Part shown: positions 48,696 to 57,516 of the stretch, piece by piece
Numbering within the stretch: the stretch's first letter is position 1
How the letters are laid out: each line of letters starts with the position of its first letter
From: UBA1479 sp040218445
GTDB lineage: Bacteria > Pseudomonadota > Alphaproteobacteria > Rhodospirillales > Casp-alpha2
Assembly (NCBI GenBank): GCA_040218445.1
Contig: JAVJRK010000009.1
Location: forward strand, 186,001 to 250,000
Direction of reading: 5' to 3'
DNA: 64,000 nt
Notes under the pieces: generated by a model
Database searches by the model: none
What the model saw: the letters and a program-made list of their open reading frames with translations, nothing else
Told to the model about the DNA's origin: nothing
Translations under genes and position numbers: made by a program

Positions 48696-50312
48696 CTAGT
48701 GGGCCTCGAGTTTGCCAGTCATGTCGGGCACGTCTTCGAAGGTATGGAACGGCGCCGGGCTTGCCACGGTCCATTCCAGGGTCGTCGCCCCTTCGCCCCA
48801 CGGGTTGGCTTCCGCCGGCTTGCCGGCGGTCAGCGTGCGCCACATGACATAGAAGAAGATCAGCGTGCCAAGGATGGTCACCAGGGCACCGATCGACGAC
48901 ACCATGTTCCAGCCCGCATAGACGTCCGGATAATCATGGATACGGCGCGGCATGCCGGCCATGCCCAGGAAATGCTGCGGGAAGAACAGCAGGTTGACGC
49001 CGATGAAGGTCACCCAGAAGTGCAGGCGGCCCAGGCTTTCGTTGTACTGGCGGCCGGACATTTTGCCGATCCAGTAGTACCAGCCCGCGAAGATCGCGAA
49101 CACGGCACCAAGCGACAGCACATAATGGAAGTGCGCCACCACGTAATAGGTGTCATGGAAGGCCAGATCGACGCCCGAGTTAGCCAGCACCACGCCGGTC
49201 ACGCCGCCGACCACGAACAGGAAGATGAACCCGATCGACCACAGCATGGGTGTGTCGAAGCGGATCGACCCGCCCCACATGGTGGCGATCCACGAGAAGA
49301 TCTTAACCCCCGTTGGTACGGCGATAACCATTGTCGCGGCCACGAAATAGGCCCGCGTTTCGACGTTCAGACCGACCGTGTACATGTGGTGAGCCCACAC
49401 GACGAAGCCGATCACGCCGATCGAGATCATGGCATAGGCCATGCCCAGATAGCCGAACACCGGCTTCTTGGAGAAGGTCGAAACGATCTGCGAGACGATG
49501 CCGAAGGCCGGCACGATCATGATGTAGACCTCGGGGTGGCCGAAGAACCAGAACAGGTGCTGCCACAAAATCGGGTCACCACCGCCGGACGGCACGAAGA
49601 AGGCCGTGCCGAAGTTACGGTCGGTCAGCAGCATGGTCAGGCAGCCCGCCAGCACCGGCAGGGCCAGCAGCAGCAGGAAGGCCGTGATCAAAATCGCCCA
49701 GACGAACAGCGGCATGCGGTGCAGGGTCATGCCCGGTGCACGCATGTTCAGGATCGTGACGATAAAGTTGATGGCCCCCAGGATCGACGAAGCCCCCGCC
49801 ACGTGCAGCGACAGGATGGCGAAATCGACCGCCATGGTCGGGTGGAAATCGATACCCGATAGGGGCGGATAGACCGTCCAGCCCGTACCGGCCCCACCAC
49901 CGATCACGCCCGAGAAAATCAACAGAACGGTCGAGGCAACCAGCAGCCAGAACGAAATGTTGTTCATGCGCGGGAAGGCCATATCGGGCGCACCGATCAT
50001 CATCGGCACGAACCAGTTGCCGAAACCGCCGATCAGCGCCGGCATGACCACGAAGAACACCATCAGGAAGCCGTGCGCCGTCACCAGGACGTTATAGAAG
50101 TGCGCATCGGAAATGTACTGAATGCCCGGTTCGGCCAGTTCCAACCGGATCGCCCAGGACGCCAATCCGCCCAGGATCGCGGCGAACACCGCAACCACCA
50201 TGTACAGCGTTCCGATATCCTTATGGTTGGTGGAATACAGCCACCGACCGATGCCCTTGGGGGCGTGATTGTGATCGTCGTGTCCGTCGTGGACTGTCGC
50301 ATCACTGGCCAT
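48696..50312 (-). CDS. coxA: Cytochrome c oxidase subunit I (aa3)
   Basis: A 538-residue twelve-span protein. Heme and copper ligands are visible: VTAHGFLMVF (heme a His), WFFGHPEVY (CuB His cross-linked to Tyr), WAHHMYT (two CuB His) and VAHFHYVLSLG (heme a3 and a His). The C-terminal GMPRRI is typical of A-type oxidases. It reduces oxygen with electrons from cytochrome c and pumps protons. Confidence 0.97.
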   Translation of the reverse strand: MASDATVHDGHDDHNHAPKGIGRWLYSTNHKDIGTLYMVVAVFAAILGGLASWAIRLELAEPGIQYISDAHFYNVLVTAHGFLMVFFVVMPALIGGFGNWFVPMMIGAPDMAFPRMNNISFWLLVASTVLLIFSGVIGGGAGTGWTVYPPLSGIDFHPTMAVDFAILSLHVAGASSILGAINFIVTILNMRAPGMTLHRMPLFVWAILITAFLLLLALPVLAGCLTMLLTDRNFGTAFFVPSGGGDPILWQHLFWFFGHPEVYIMIVPAFGIVSQIVSTFSKKPVFGYLGMAYAMISIGVIGFVVWAHHMYTVGLNVETRAYFVAATMVIAVPTGVKIFSWIATMWGGSIRFDTPMLWSIGFIFLFVVGGVTGVVLANSGVDLAFHDTYYVVAHFHYVLSLGAVFAIFAGWYYWIGKMSGRQYNESLGRLHFWVTFIGVNLLFFPQHFLGMAGMPRRIHDYPDVYAGWNMVSSIGALVTILGTLIFFYVMWRTLTAGKPAEANPWGEGATTLEWTVASPAPFHTFEDVPDMTGKLEAH

Positions 50313-50395
50313 GGGGTAACCTCTTTTCGTTCAGTTTGTCTTTCGGCCGCCGGGGCGTGCCCTTAAATCCTTGAATACCTATCCAGGCGCTCGGC

Positions 50396-51268
50396 TCAAT
50401 CCTTGGCCTGGGCAACCTTGACCGTAGCCTCGCCGGGTGCCGGCGCGGGCATGCTGTCGGCGAACTTTTCCTGCGCCGACTTGACCCAGACCGCGAATTC
50501 TTCCTTCGAGACCGCCTTCACATGGATCGGCATGAAGGCATGGCCGATTCCGCAAAGTTCGGAACACTGGCCGTAATAATCGCCGGGCTTGGTGATGCGC
50601 ACCCAGTTTTCGTTGATCCGGCCGGGAACCGCGTCCAACTTCAAACCGAAGGCTGGCATGGCCCAGTTATGGATCACGTCATCGGCCGTCTGCAGCACGC
50701 GGATGTTGGTGTCGACCGGCAGCACGACGAAATTGTCCACGGACAACAGGCGCGGCTGACCGGGCTTCAGGTCTTCCGTCTGGATCATCTGGCTGTCGAA
50801 ACCAAAATCGCCATGATCCGGGTATTTATAAGACCAATACCACTGATGGCCGACGACCTTCAGCGTCATGTCCGGGTTTTCATGGCGGTCCTGGAAGAAC
50901 AGCAATTTGAAGGACGGCACGGCGATCACGATCAAGATCAGGATCGGCACCACGGTCCAGACAACCTCGATGAAGGTGTTGTGGGTCGTCTTGGACGGGA
51001 CCGGATTCGCCTTCTCATTGAATTTGACGATCACGTAGATCAGCAGGAACAGCACGAACAGCGTGATGATCGTGATGATCCAGAACAGAAGGTCATGAAA
51101 GCTGTCGATCTGTTCCATGACCGGAGATGCGGCTTCCTGGAAAGTCATTTGCCAGGGCTTGGCGATACCGTCCGCCAGCGCACTTCCGGCGAAAACAAAC
51201 GCGCTACCGCAGAACGAAATAATGGAAAGTGCGGCACCGGTGATCAGGGCATGCAATCTCAAGGTCAT
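50396..51268 (-). CDS. coxB: Cytochrome c oxidase subunit II
   Basis: A 290-residue protein with an N-terminal signal-like segment, two membrane spans (LLFWIITIITLFVLFLLIYV and VWTVVPILILIVIAV) and a cupredoxin domain. CuA ligands are in CSELCGIGHAFMP and the preceding His region (HNWAMP). ATG 51268 has GAGGA just upstream; ATG 51277 is an alternative. It receives electrons from cytochrome c. Confidence 0.95.
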   Translation of the reverse strand: MTLRLHALITGAALSIISFCGSAFVFAGSALADGIAKPWQMTFQEAASPVMEQIDSFHDLLFWIITIITLFVLFLLIYVIVKFNEKANPVPSKTTHNTFIEVVWTVVPILILIVIAVPSFKLLFFQDRHENPDMTLKVVGHQWYWSYKYPDHGDFGFDSQMIQTEDLKPGQPRLLSVDNFVVLPVDTNIRVLQTADDVIHNWAMPAFGLKLDAVPGRINENWVRITKPGDYYGQCSELCGIGHAFMPIHVKAVSKEEFAVWVKSAQEKFADSMPAPAPGEATVKVAQAKD

Positions 51269-51271
51269 AGT

Positions 51272-51581
51272 CCTCATCCGAAATTTCCGAGCATTGGGAA
51301 TTAACACTTAAAAGTCGTTATTCCGTTAGGCCCTTGTTTCTTAAACTATTATCTCACCGGGCAGCCAAGCGCGCAGGCACCGCGCCCCCGGGGAAACGCG
51401 AGGTCTTAGCTAGCATCCCCCGACCGCGTTGCAAAGGCTTTTTTGCCCTGGACAAATGGCCTAATTGCCTTGATTTTCCGCCCCTGATGTCCATCTTGGA
51501 GCAGCCGCACCAGCCCCGGACGGACCGGTATCGTGCCTTCCGGATCGGCGCGCGAACCCGAAGAAGTTTAAGGATTGCAAG
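51272..51581. other. Divergent promoter region of the oxidase genes
   Basis: About 310 bases between the divergent coxB (minus) and the 29-residue membrane peptide (plus). No gene is seen. Both units must have promoters here; no clear operator or hairpin is recognised. Confidence 0.5.
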
Positions 51582-51671
51582 ATGATGAAGAACTGGCAAT
51601 TGGGCGCCATCCTGGCCTTCGTGGCCGTCGTGATGTACCTGCTGTTCTGGTTGAACATGACCACGCGCTAG
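51582..51671 (+). CDS. 29-residue membrane peptide
   Basis: ATG 51582 to TAG 51671 encodes MMKNWQLGAILAFVAVVMYL and then LFWLNMTTR: a single transmembrane span with short polar ends. AAGGA (51569-51573) lies 8 bases upstream. It begins the plus-strand oxidase-related unit, 14 bases before the DUF420 gene. Small single-span peptides are frequent in oxidase operons; this one is unassigned. Confidence 0.6.
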   Translation: MMKNWQLGAILAFVAVVMYLLFWLNMTTR

Positions 51672-51685
51672 GCGATTTTCCGACC

Positions 51686-52123
51686 ATGACCGTTCAAGAC
51701 CTGCCCCATTTTATCGCCGGGTTCAACGCGCTGTCCGTCGCCTTCATGACGGTCGGCTATGTGTTCATCAAACAAGGTGCGAAAAACAAGCATCGCGCCA
51801 TGATGCTCTGCGCCGGTGCCGCGTCGGTGGCATTTCTGGTCGTCTATGTGATCTACAAGTTCAATTCCGGATTCGCCAAATTCGGCGGCGAAGGCATGAT
51901 CCGGCCCGTCTATTTCACCATTCTGATCGTCCATGTGATCGGCGCCATCGCTATCACGCCATTGGTCCCCATGACCTTCTGGCGCGCGCTGACCGGCCAG
52001 TTCGAACGCCACAAGGCGCTGGCCCGCTGGGTCTGGCCGCTGTGGATGTATGTCGGGATTTCCGGCGTGGTGGTCTATGCCATGGCTGTTCACCTGTATC
52101 CTTATACCGGAGTTGCCCAATGA
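51686..52123 (+). CDS. DUF420 membrane protein (CtaM-like)
   Basis: A 145-residue protein with four spans. The start PHFIAGFNALSVAFMTVGYV, a short loop KQGAKNKHRAMM and later RPVYFTILIVHVIGAI and RHKALARWVWPLWMYV are characteristic of DUF420, whose CtaM members assist heme-copper oxidase assembly. Its stop overlaps the next start (ATGA). Confidence 0.83.
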   Translation: MTVQDLPHFIAGFNALSVAFMTVGYVFIKQGAKNKHRAMMLCAGAASVAFLVVYVIYKFNSGFAKFGGEGMIRPVYFTILIVHVIGAIAITPLVPMTFWRALTGQFERHKALARWVWPLWMYVGISGVVVYAMAVHLYPYTGVAQ

Positions 52124-53550
52124 CCGGCGGCGCCCCCACCCCCTTCAGCGCCTTCCGGGCGGCGGCCAGCAGCGAGGATGCGGGCTGGGAAGTGCGCGCC
52201 TGGCTGCTGCTGGGCATGACCGCACTGGCCATCGCCGGCGTGTTTGCCCTGTTTCTGGCCCTATCCCGCGTGCCTGGCACGGAAAACCTGATCCCCTGGC
52301 CCCTGCATTTCTTCGAAAAGGGGCTCGTCATCCATGTCGTCTATTCCTTCGTCGTCTGGTTCCTGTGCCTGTTGGGGGCCTTGGCGGCGGCCGCGACCTA
52401 TCATCTGGACGACGGACGCAGCCGCGGCCGGTCGACCGGCCGGTCGGCCGTATGGATGGTGGCGGCGGGCCAGATTCTGTTGATGATCCCGGCGGTCGAA
52501 CATGCCACGGTAGCCTCTCTCAATAACTATGTGCCGACGATCATCGATCCGCTCTACTATCTGGGGCTGGTATTCCTGTTCATGGGGGTGCTGTTCGTCG
52601 TTATCCGGCTTTTGGCGGCCTTCCTGCGGCGGGCCAATCAGCCGGGGCCGGACGGGCTCGGCATTTTGCTGACCACGGTGGCCTATGTCGCCGCCTTTAT
52701 CTGCTTCGGCGTGACTTTCCACGCAGCTTCGGGCGAGCCGGCTTCGGCGGAATTGAACGAACGCCTGTTCTGGGGCGGCGGACATGTCCTGCAGTTCGTC
52801 AACGCGGGCCTGATGCTTTGTGCCTGGTTCGCCCTGGCGTCCCTGGCGGGGCGGCCCTTGTCCGGCAACCTGTTCTTTGCCGTGATGGCGGCCCATACCC
52901 TGTTTTCCTTCATCGGCCCGGCGCTGTACTGGATTTTCCCCCTATTCAGCGCGGATCAAACCCAGGCCTTTACCGACCTGCAATATCTGCTGGGCCCGGC
53001 CCCCACTATTTTGGCGGCGGCGATCCTGATCCAACGTGCCGGCGGCACGCCGCTTGATGACACGCTCGACGGCCAGGGACGCCTGGCCCGCCATGCCCTT
53101 TATCTGTCCATGGGCGTGTTCTTCCTGGGTGGTCTTTTGGGCCTGTTCGTGGACGGTACGGACACCCGCACCCCGGCCCATTACCATGGGGTAATCGGCG
53201 GCGTGAACCTGGGCCTGATGGGGCTGGTGTTCTGCTTGTTGCTGCCGTCCCTGAACCGTGCGGTGAATTTGGGGCGGGCGGTGACCGCCCTGTTCTGGCT
53301 GTACGGCCTGGGCCAGGCGCTGCATTCCCTGGGCCTGTTCCTGGCGGGTGGATACGGCGCCCCCCGCAAGGTCGGCGGCGACATCGCCGGCCTGGAAGCC
53401 GTGGGCGCGCAGGCCGGATTGTACGGCATGGGGGTGGGGGCGGTGATCGCGGTGGCCGGCGGGGTGATGTTCATCTGGATCGCGGGCCGCGCACTTTTAC
53501 GCAGACCTATACCAACGGATACTGGCCCTCGGCGCGAACTTAAAATATAA
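52120..53550 (+). CDS. Divergent heme-copper-oxidase subunit I-like protein
   Basis: A 476-residue protein with about twelve spans. Several oxidase subunit I marks are present: H72 in an early span, GH at 221-222 (WGGGHVLQF), HYH at 354-356 (like the HxH heme ligands of C-family oxidases) and a late GGYGAPRK (410-417). Where CuB needs two adjacent His residues, the sequence reads FIGPALYW (264-271) instead. It may therefore bind heme without a CuB site. It is co-translated with the DUF420 gene and followed by ctaB. Annotations of such proteins as cbb3 subunit I would be misleading. Function unknown. Confidence 0.7.
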   Translation: MTGGAPTPFSAFRAAASSEDAGWEVRAWLLLGMTALAIAGVFALFLALSRVPGTENLIPWPLHFFEKGLVIHVVYSFVVWFLCLLGALAAAATYHLDDGRSRGRSTGRSAVWMVAAGQILLMIPAVEHATVASLNNYVPTIIDPLYYLGLVFLFMGVLFVVIRLLAAFLRRANQPGPDGLGILLTTVAYVAAFICFGVTFHAASGEPASAELNERLFWGGGHVLQFVNAGLMLCAWFALASLAGRPLSGNLFFAVMAAHTLFSFIGPALYWIFPLFSADQTQAFTDLQYLLGPAPTILAAAILIQRAGGTPLDDTLDGQGRLARHALYLSMGVFFLGGLLGLFVDGTDTRTPAHYHGVIGGVNLGLMGLVFCLLLPSLNRAVNLGRAVTALFWLYGLGQALHSLGLFLAGGYGAPRKVGGDIAGLEAVGAQAGLYGMGVGAVIAVAGGVMFIWIAGRALLRRPIPTDTGPRRELKI

Positions 53551-53595
53551 AGCGCCCAGGCAAAGGCTGACCTGAACCACCTTAAGAGGCCAAAC

Positions 53596-54558
53596 GTGAG
53601 CGACACCGTCGCCCAACAGATCGACACATCGGCCGATCCAGCACCCCGTCCGGAACCCCGGTTCCGGCTGGCCGACTATGCCCTGTTGCTGAAGCCCAGG
53701 GTGATGTCGCTGGTCGTGTTCACCGCCATGGTCGGGCTGGTCATGGCCCCGGGTGAGATCGGCACGTTCGAAGCCTTCGTTGCCATTCTTTGCATTTCGA
53801 TCGGCGCCGGAGCGTCCGGCGCCATCAACATGTGGTACGACCGCGACATCGACCTGCACATGCAGCGCACCATGAACCGTCCAATCCCGGCGGGCCGCAT
53901 GGAAGCGCGCAATGCGTTGGTGTTCGGGTCGGTCCTGGCCGTTGCCTCCGTCATCGCCATGGGTATCTGGGTCAACGAGATTTCGGGCCTGCTGCTGGGC
54001 GTGACGATTCTGTATTACGTGTTCATCTATACGGTCTGGCTGAAACGCCGCACGCCGCAGAACATCGTCATCGGCGGGGCCTCGGGTGCTTTGCCGCCGG
54101 TGATCGGCTGGGCCGCCGTGACCGGAAACGCCGGATTCCTGGCCGACCCCTGGGGGGCGCTGGCCCTGTTCATGATCATCTTTCTGTGGACCCCGCCCCA
54201 TACCTGGGCGTTGGCCCTGTTCCGCCGCCAGGATTACCAGAACGTGGGCGTGCCCATGCTGCCCGTGGTCGTGGGCGAACAGGGCACCAAGGTCCAGATG
54301 GTGGTCTACACAGCCCTTTTGGTCCCCGCGACCTTCGCGCCCGTGGCCATTCAGATGTCCGGCTGGCTGTACCTGATCGCCGTGGCCGGGCTGAACGTCG
54401 GGTTGATCGTGCATATGGCGCGGGTCTGGCGGGCGGAAAACGTCGCCGACGCCAAGCAAGGCCCCTGCCGGCCCATGTTCTTCTATACGATCCTTTACTT
54501 GTTCGGGATTTTCCTGGCCCTGCTGGCCGACCGCACCCTGTTTTTTCCCGTCGTTTAG
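53596..54558 (+). CDS. ctaB: Protoheme IX farnesyltransferase (heme O synthase)
   Basis: A 320-residue UbiA-family enzyme with about eight spans. The Mg/diphosphate motif NMWYDRDIDLHMQRTMNRP and the second motif PHTWALALFRRQDYQNVG are diagnostic. It makes heme O, the precursor of heme A for the aa3 oxidase. It starts at GTG 53596 in the same unit as the oxidase-like gene. Confidence 0.94.
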   Translation: MSDTVAQQIDTSADPAPRPEPRFRLADYALLLKPRVMSLVVFTAMVGLVMAPGEIGTFEAFVAILCISIGAGASGAINMWYDRDIDLHMQRTMNRPIPAGRMEARNALVFGSVLAVASVIAMGIWVNEISGLLLGVTILYYVFIYTVWLKRRTPQNIVIGGASGALPPVIGWAAVTGNAGFLADPWGALALFMIIFLWTPPHTWALALFRRQDYQNVGVPMLPVVVGEQGTKVQMVVYTALLVPATFAPVAIQMSGWLYLIAVAGLNVGLIVHMARVWRAENVADAKQGPCRPMFFYTILYLFGIFLALLADRTLFFPVV

Positions 54559-54573
54559 CCCCATATAGGCGCT

Positions 54574-56100
54574 ATGCCTGACAGCCACCCTGAAACCGAC
54601 ACCACGCCGACGCCCTATATCCGCCTGGAAAACCGCTTCCGGCGCCTGAACGCCCTGTCCGAAGCGCAGGCCGTGCTGCATTGGGACATGTCGACGGTCA
54701 TGCCGCGCGGCGGGCACGAAGCACGATCCGAGCAACTGGCCGAACTGTCGGCCGTTCATCACAGCCTGCTGACCGCACCGGAAACCGGTGACCTGATCGC
54801 CGCCGCCCAGGCCGATGCGGCGAACCTGACCGATTGGCAACATGCCAACCTGCGCGAGATCGAGCGCCGGTTCACCAAGGCCACGGCCCTGTCCGAAGAC
54901 CTAGTGACGCGGCTGTCCCGGGCCTCCACCACCTGCGAAGCCGTGTGGCGCGACGCCCGCGCCGATAACGATTTCAAGGCCGTTCAACCCTATGTCACGG
55001 AACTTCTGAACCTTGTCCGCGAGCAGGCCCAGGTCAAATCCCAGGCCCTGGGGCTGGGCCTGTATGACGCGCTTCTGGATGATTACGAGCCGGGCGGCCG
55101 ATCCGCCGAAATCGACCCCGTATTCGCCGAACTGGAAGCCTTCCTGCCCGGATTCCTGGGCGAGGTTCTGGACCGTCAGGCCGCCGCTCCGCAGGTCATT
55201 CCGCCCGAAGGCCCCTTCACCGAAGCCAAGCAAAAGGTCCTGGGCCAGCGGTTCATGGAAATGCTGGGCTTCGATTTCGATCACGGCAGGCTGGACGTCA
55301 GCCTGCATCCGTTCTGCGGCGGCACGCCCGACGACGTGCGCATCACCACGCGCTATGACGAGGGCGATTTCACCTCGGCCCTGATGGGTGTGCTGCACGA
55401 AACCGGCCATGCCATGTATGAACGCGGTTTGCCCCAGGACTGGCGCAGCCAGCCCGTGGGACATGCACTCGGCATGTCCGTGCATGAAAGCCAGTCGCTT
55501 TTGGTGGAAATGCAAGTCTGCCGGTCTGAAACCTTTTTGCGGTTCGCTGCCCCCATCATGCGCGAAACATTCGGCGGGTCCGGCCCGGCCTGGGAAGCGG
55601 ACAACCTGTTCCGCCTGTACACCCAGGTTGATCGTTCGTTCATCCGCGTCGACGCCGACGAAGTCACCTATCCGGCCCATGTCATTCTGCGCTACCGCCT
55701 GGAAAAGGCCCTGATCGAGGGCGACATGGAAATTCCCGACCTGCCCGGCGCCTGGAACGACGGCATGGAACGCCTTCTGGGCATCCGCCCGCCGACGGAT
55801 ACGGTCGGCTGCCTGCAGGACATTCATTGGTACGACGGGGCTTGGGGCTATTTCCCGACCTATACCCTGGGCGCCATGACCGCGGCGCAGCTTTATGCCG
55901 CCGCGCGCGACCAGAACCCGGAAATCGAGCCCGCCATCGGGCGCGGCGACTTTGCCCCGCTGATGGCCTGGCTGCGTGAAAACGTGCACGGCAAGGGCTC
56001 GTTCGGCAGCGCCAAAGACATGCTGGTCGCTGCCACGGGCAAGGCGCTTGATCCAAAGGTGTTTGAAAACCATCTCCGAACGCGCTACCTACCCGCCTGA
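54574..56100 (+). CDS. M32 carboxypeptidase (Taq family)
   Basis: A 508-residue metallocarboxypeptidase. The zinc motif HETGH is at 275-279; the third ligand is likely in SVHESQSLLVE. Other family marks are VLHWDMSTVMP, GTPDDVRITTRYDE and DIHWYDGAWGYFPTY. It removes C-terminal residues, probably in the cytoplasm (no signal peptide). It starts 15 bases after ctaB and ends just before thrC. Confidence 0.92.
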   Translation: MPDSHPETDTTPTPYIRLENRFRRLNALSEAQAVLHWDMSTVMPRGGHEARSEQLAELSAVHHSLLTAPETGDLIAAAQADAANLTDWQHANLREIERRFTKATALSEDLVTRLSRASTTCEAVWRDARADNDFKAVQPYVTELLNLVREQAQVKSQALGLGLYDALLDDYEPGGRSAEIDPVFAELEAFLPGFLGEVLDRQAAAPQVIPPEGPFTEAKQKVLGQRFMEMLGFDFDHGRLDVSLHPFCGGTPDDVRITTRYDEGDFTSALMGVLHETGHAMYERGLPQDWRSQPVGHALGMSVHESQSLLVEMQVCRSETFLRFAAPIMRETFGGSGPAWEADNLFRLYTQVDRSFIRVDADEVTYPAHVILRYRLEKALIEGDMEIPDLPGAWNDGMERLLGIRPPTDTVGCLQDIHWYDGAWGYFPTYTLGAMTAAQLYAAARDQNPEIEPAIGRGDFAPLMAWLRENVHGKGSFGSAKDMLVAATGKALDPKVFENHLRTRYLPA

Positions 56101-56101
56101 C

Positions 56102-57502
56102 ATGACTGAACCCAGATACATCTCGACCCGGGGCCAGGCCCCGATCCTTGGTTTTGCGGACGTCCTGTTGGCCGGACTGGCGCGGGACGGCGGCCTGTAC
56201 GTACCGGAAACCTGGCCACAGTTTTCCGCCGACGACATCCGCGCCATGAAGGACCTGGATTATCCAGCCCTGGCCCTAAAGATCATGGCCCCCTTCATCG
56301 GCAGCGCCATTCCGGCGGAGGACCTGAAAAAACTGATCGACGACGCCTATGCGACCTTCGACGCACCGGACGTCCTGCCGCTTAAACAATTGAATGACAA
56401 CGAATACCTGCTGGAACTGTTCCACGGGCCGACCCTGGCCTTCAAGGATGTCGCCATGCAGATCCTGGGTCGATTGTTCGACCATGTGCTGTCCGAACGG
56501 GGCGAACGCATCACCATCGTGGGGGCCACCTCGGGCGATACGGGATCGGCCGCGATCGAGGCCTGCCGCGACAAGGACGCCATCGACATCTTCATGCTGC
56601 ATCCCAAGGGCCGGGTCAGCCCGGTGCAGCAGGCGCAGATGACCACGGTCGAAGCCGCCAACGTTCATAACATCGCGCTCGAAGGATCGTTCGACGATTG
56701 CCAGGATCGGGTCAAGGACCTGTTCAACGACCAGACCTTCCGCGACCGTTTCAACCTGTCGGCGGTCAATTCCATCAACTGGGCGCGGGTGATGGCGCAG
56801 ATCGTCTATTACTTCTGGGCCGCCGTGAAATTGGGCACCCCGGACAAAAAGGTCGCCTTTTCCGTGCCCACGGGCAATTTCGGCAACGTGTTCGCCGGGT
56901 ATGCCGCCATGCAGATGGGATTGCCGGTCTCCAAGCTGATCGTCGGCTCGAACTCGAACGACATCCTGGCGCGGTTCTTCGCTTCCGGCACCATGGAAAT
57001 GGCGGGCGTGGTCCCGACCGTCAGCCCGTCCATGGATATTCAGGTATCCTCAAACTTCGAACGCCTGCTGTTCGACCTTGTCGACCGCGACGGCGCCGAA
57101 TGCGCCCGCGTGCTGTCCGACTTCCGCAAGACCGGTAAATTCAGCGTCACAGATACGCAATTGGCCCGTGCGCGCGAAATCTTCGCGGGTGCCCGGTTCG
57201 ACGACGATCAAACCAAAGCGATCATCAAACAGGTCAAAGATGAAACCGGCGAGCTGATCGACACCCATACCGCCGTCGGTGTCGGTGCCGCGCGGCAGGC
57301 CGCCCGGGAAACGGACACGCCCGTGGTGATCCTGGCGACCGCCCATCCGGCCAAATTCCCGGACGCGGTCGAGGCCGCATCGGCCATTCGCCCGGCCCTG
57401 CCTGCACGCATGGCCGACCTTTTGGACCGGCCGCAGCGTTGCCAAAGCCTTGCGAACGATTTAGACCGGCTGAAACGCCATATCGAAGACCATCTGGCTT
57501 AA
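56102..57502 (+). CDS. thrC: Threonine synthase
   Basis: A 466-residue PLP enzyme. The N-terminal YISTRGQAP and the cofactor lysine K115 in PTLAFKDV are typical, with the phosphate-binding glycine/serine segment GATSGDTGSAA. It makes threonine from phosphohomoserine. ATG 56102 is chosen over a longer frame that would overlap the peptidase gene. Followed by an M16 peptidase gene 14 bases later, a common alphaproteobacterial order. Confidence 0.96.
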   Translation: MTEPRYISTRGQAPILGFADVLLAGLARDGGLYVPETWPQFSADDIRAMKDLDYPALALKIMAPFIGSAIPAEDLKKLIDDAYATFDAPDVLPLKQLNDNEYLLELFHGPTLAFKDVAMQILGRLFDHVLSERGERITIVGATSGDTGSAAIEACRDKDAIDIFMLHPKGRVSPVQQAQMTTVEAANVHNIALEGSFDDCQDRVKDLFNDQTFRDRFNLSAVNSINWARVMAQIVYYFWAAVKLGTPDKKVAFSVPTGNFGNVFAGYAAMQMGLPVSKLIVGSNSNDILARFFASGTMEMAGVVPTVSPSMDIQVSSNFERLLFDLVDRDGAECARVLSDFRKTGKFSVTDTQLARAREIFAGARFDDDQTKAIIKQVKDETGELIDTHTAVGVGAARQAARETDTPVVILATAHPAKFPDAVEAASAIRPALPARMADLLDRPQRCQSLANDLDRLKRHIEDHLA

Positions 57503-57516
57503 GGGAGCAAATACGC

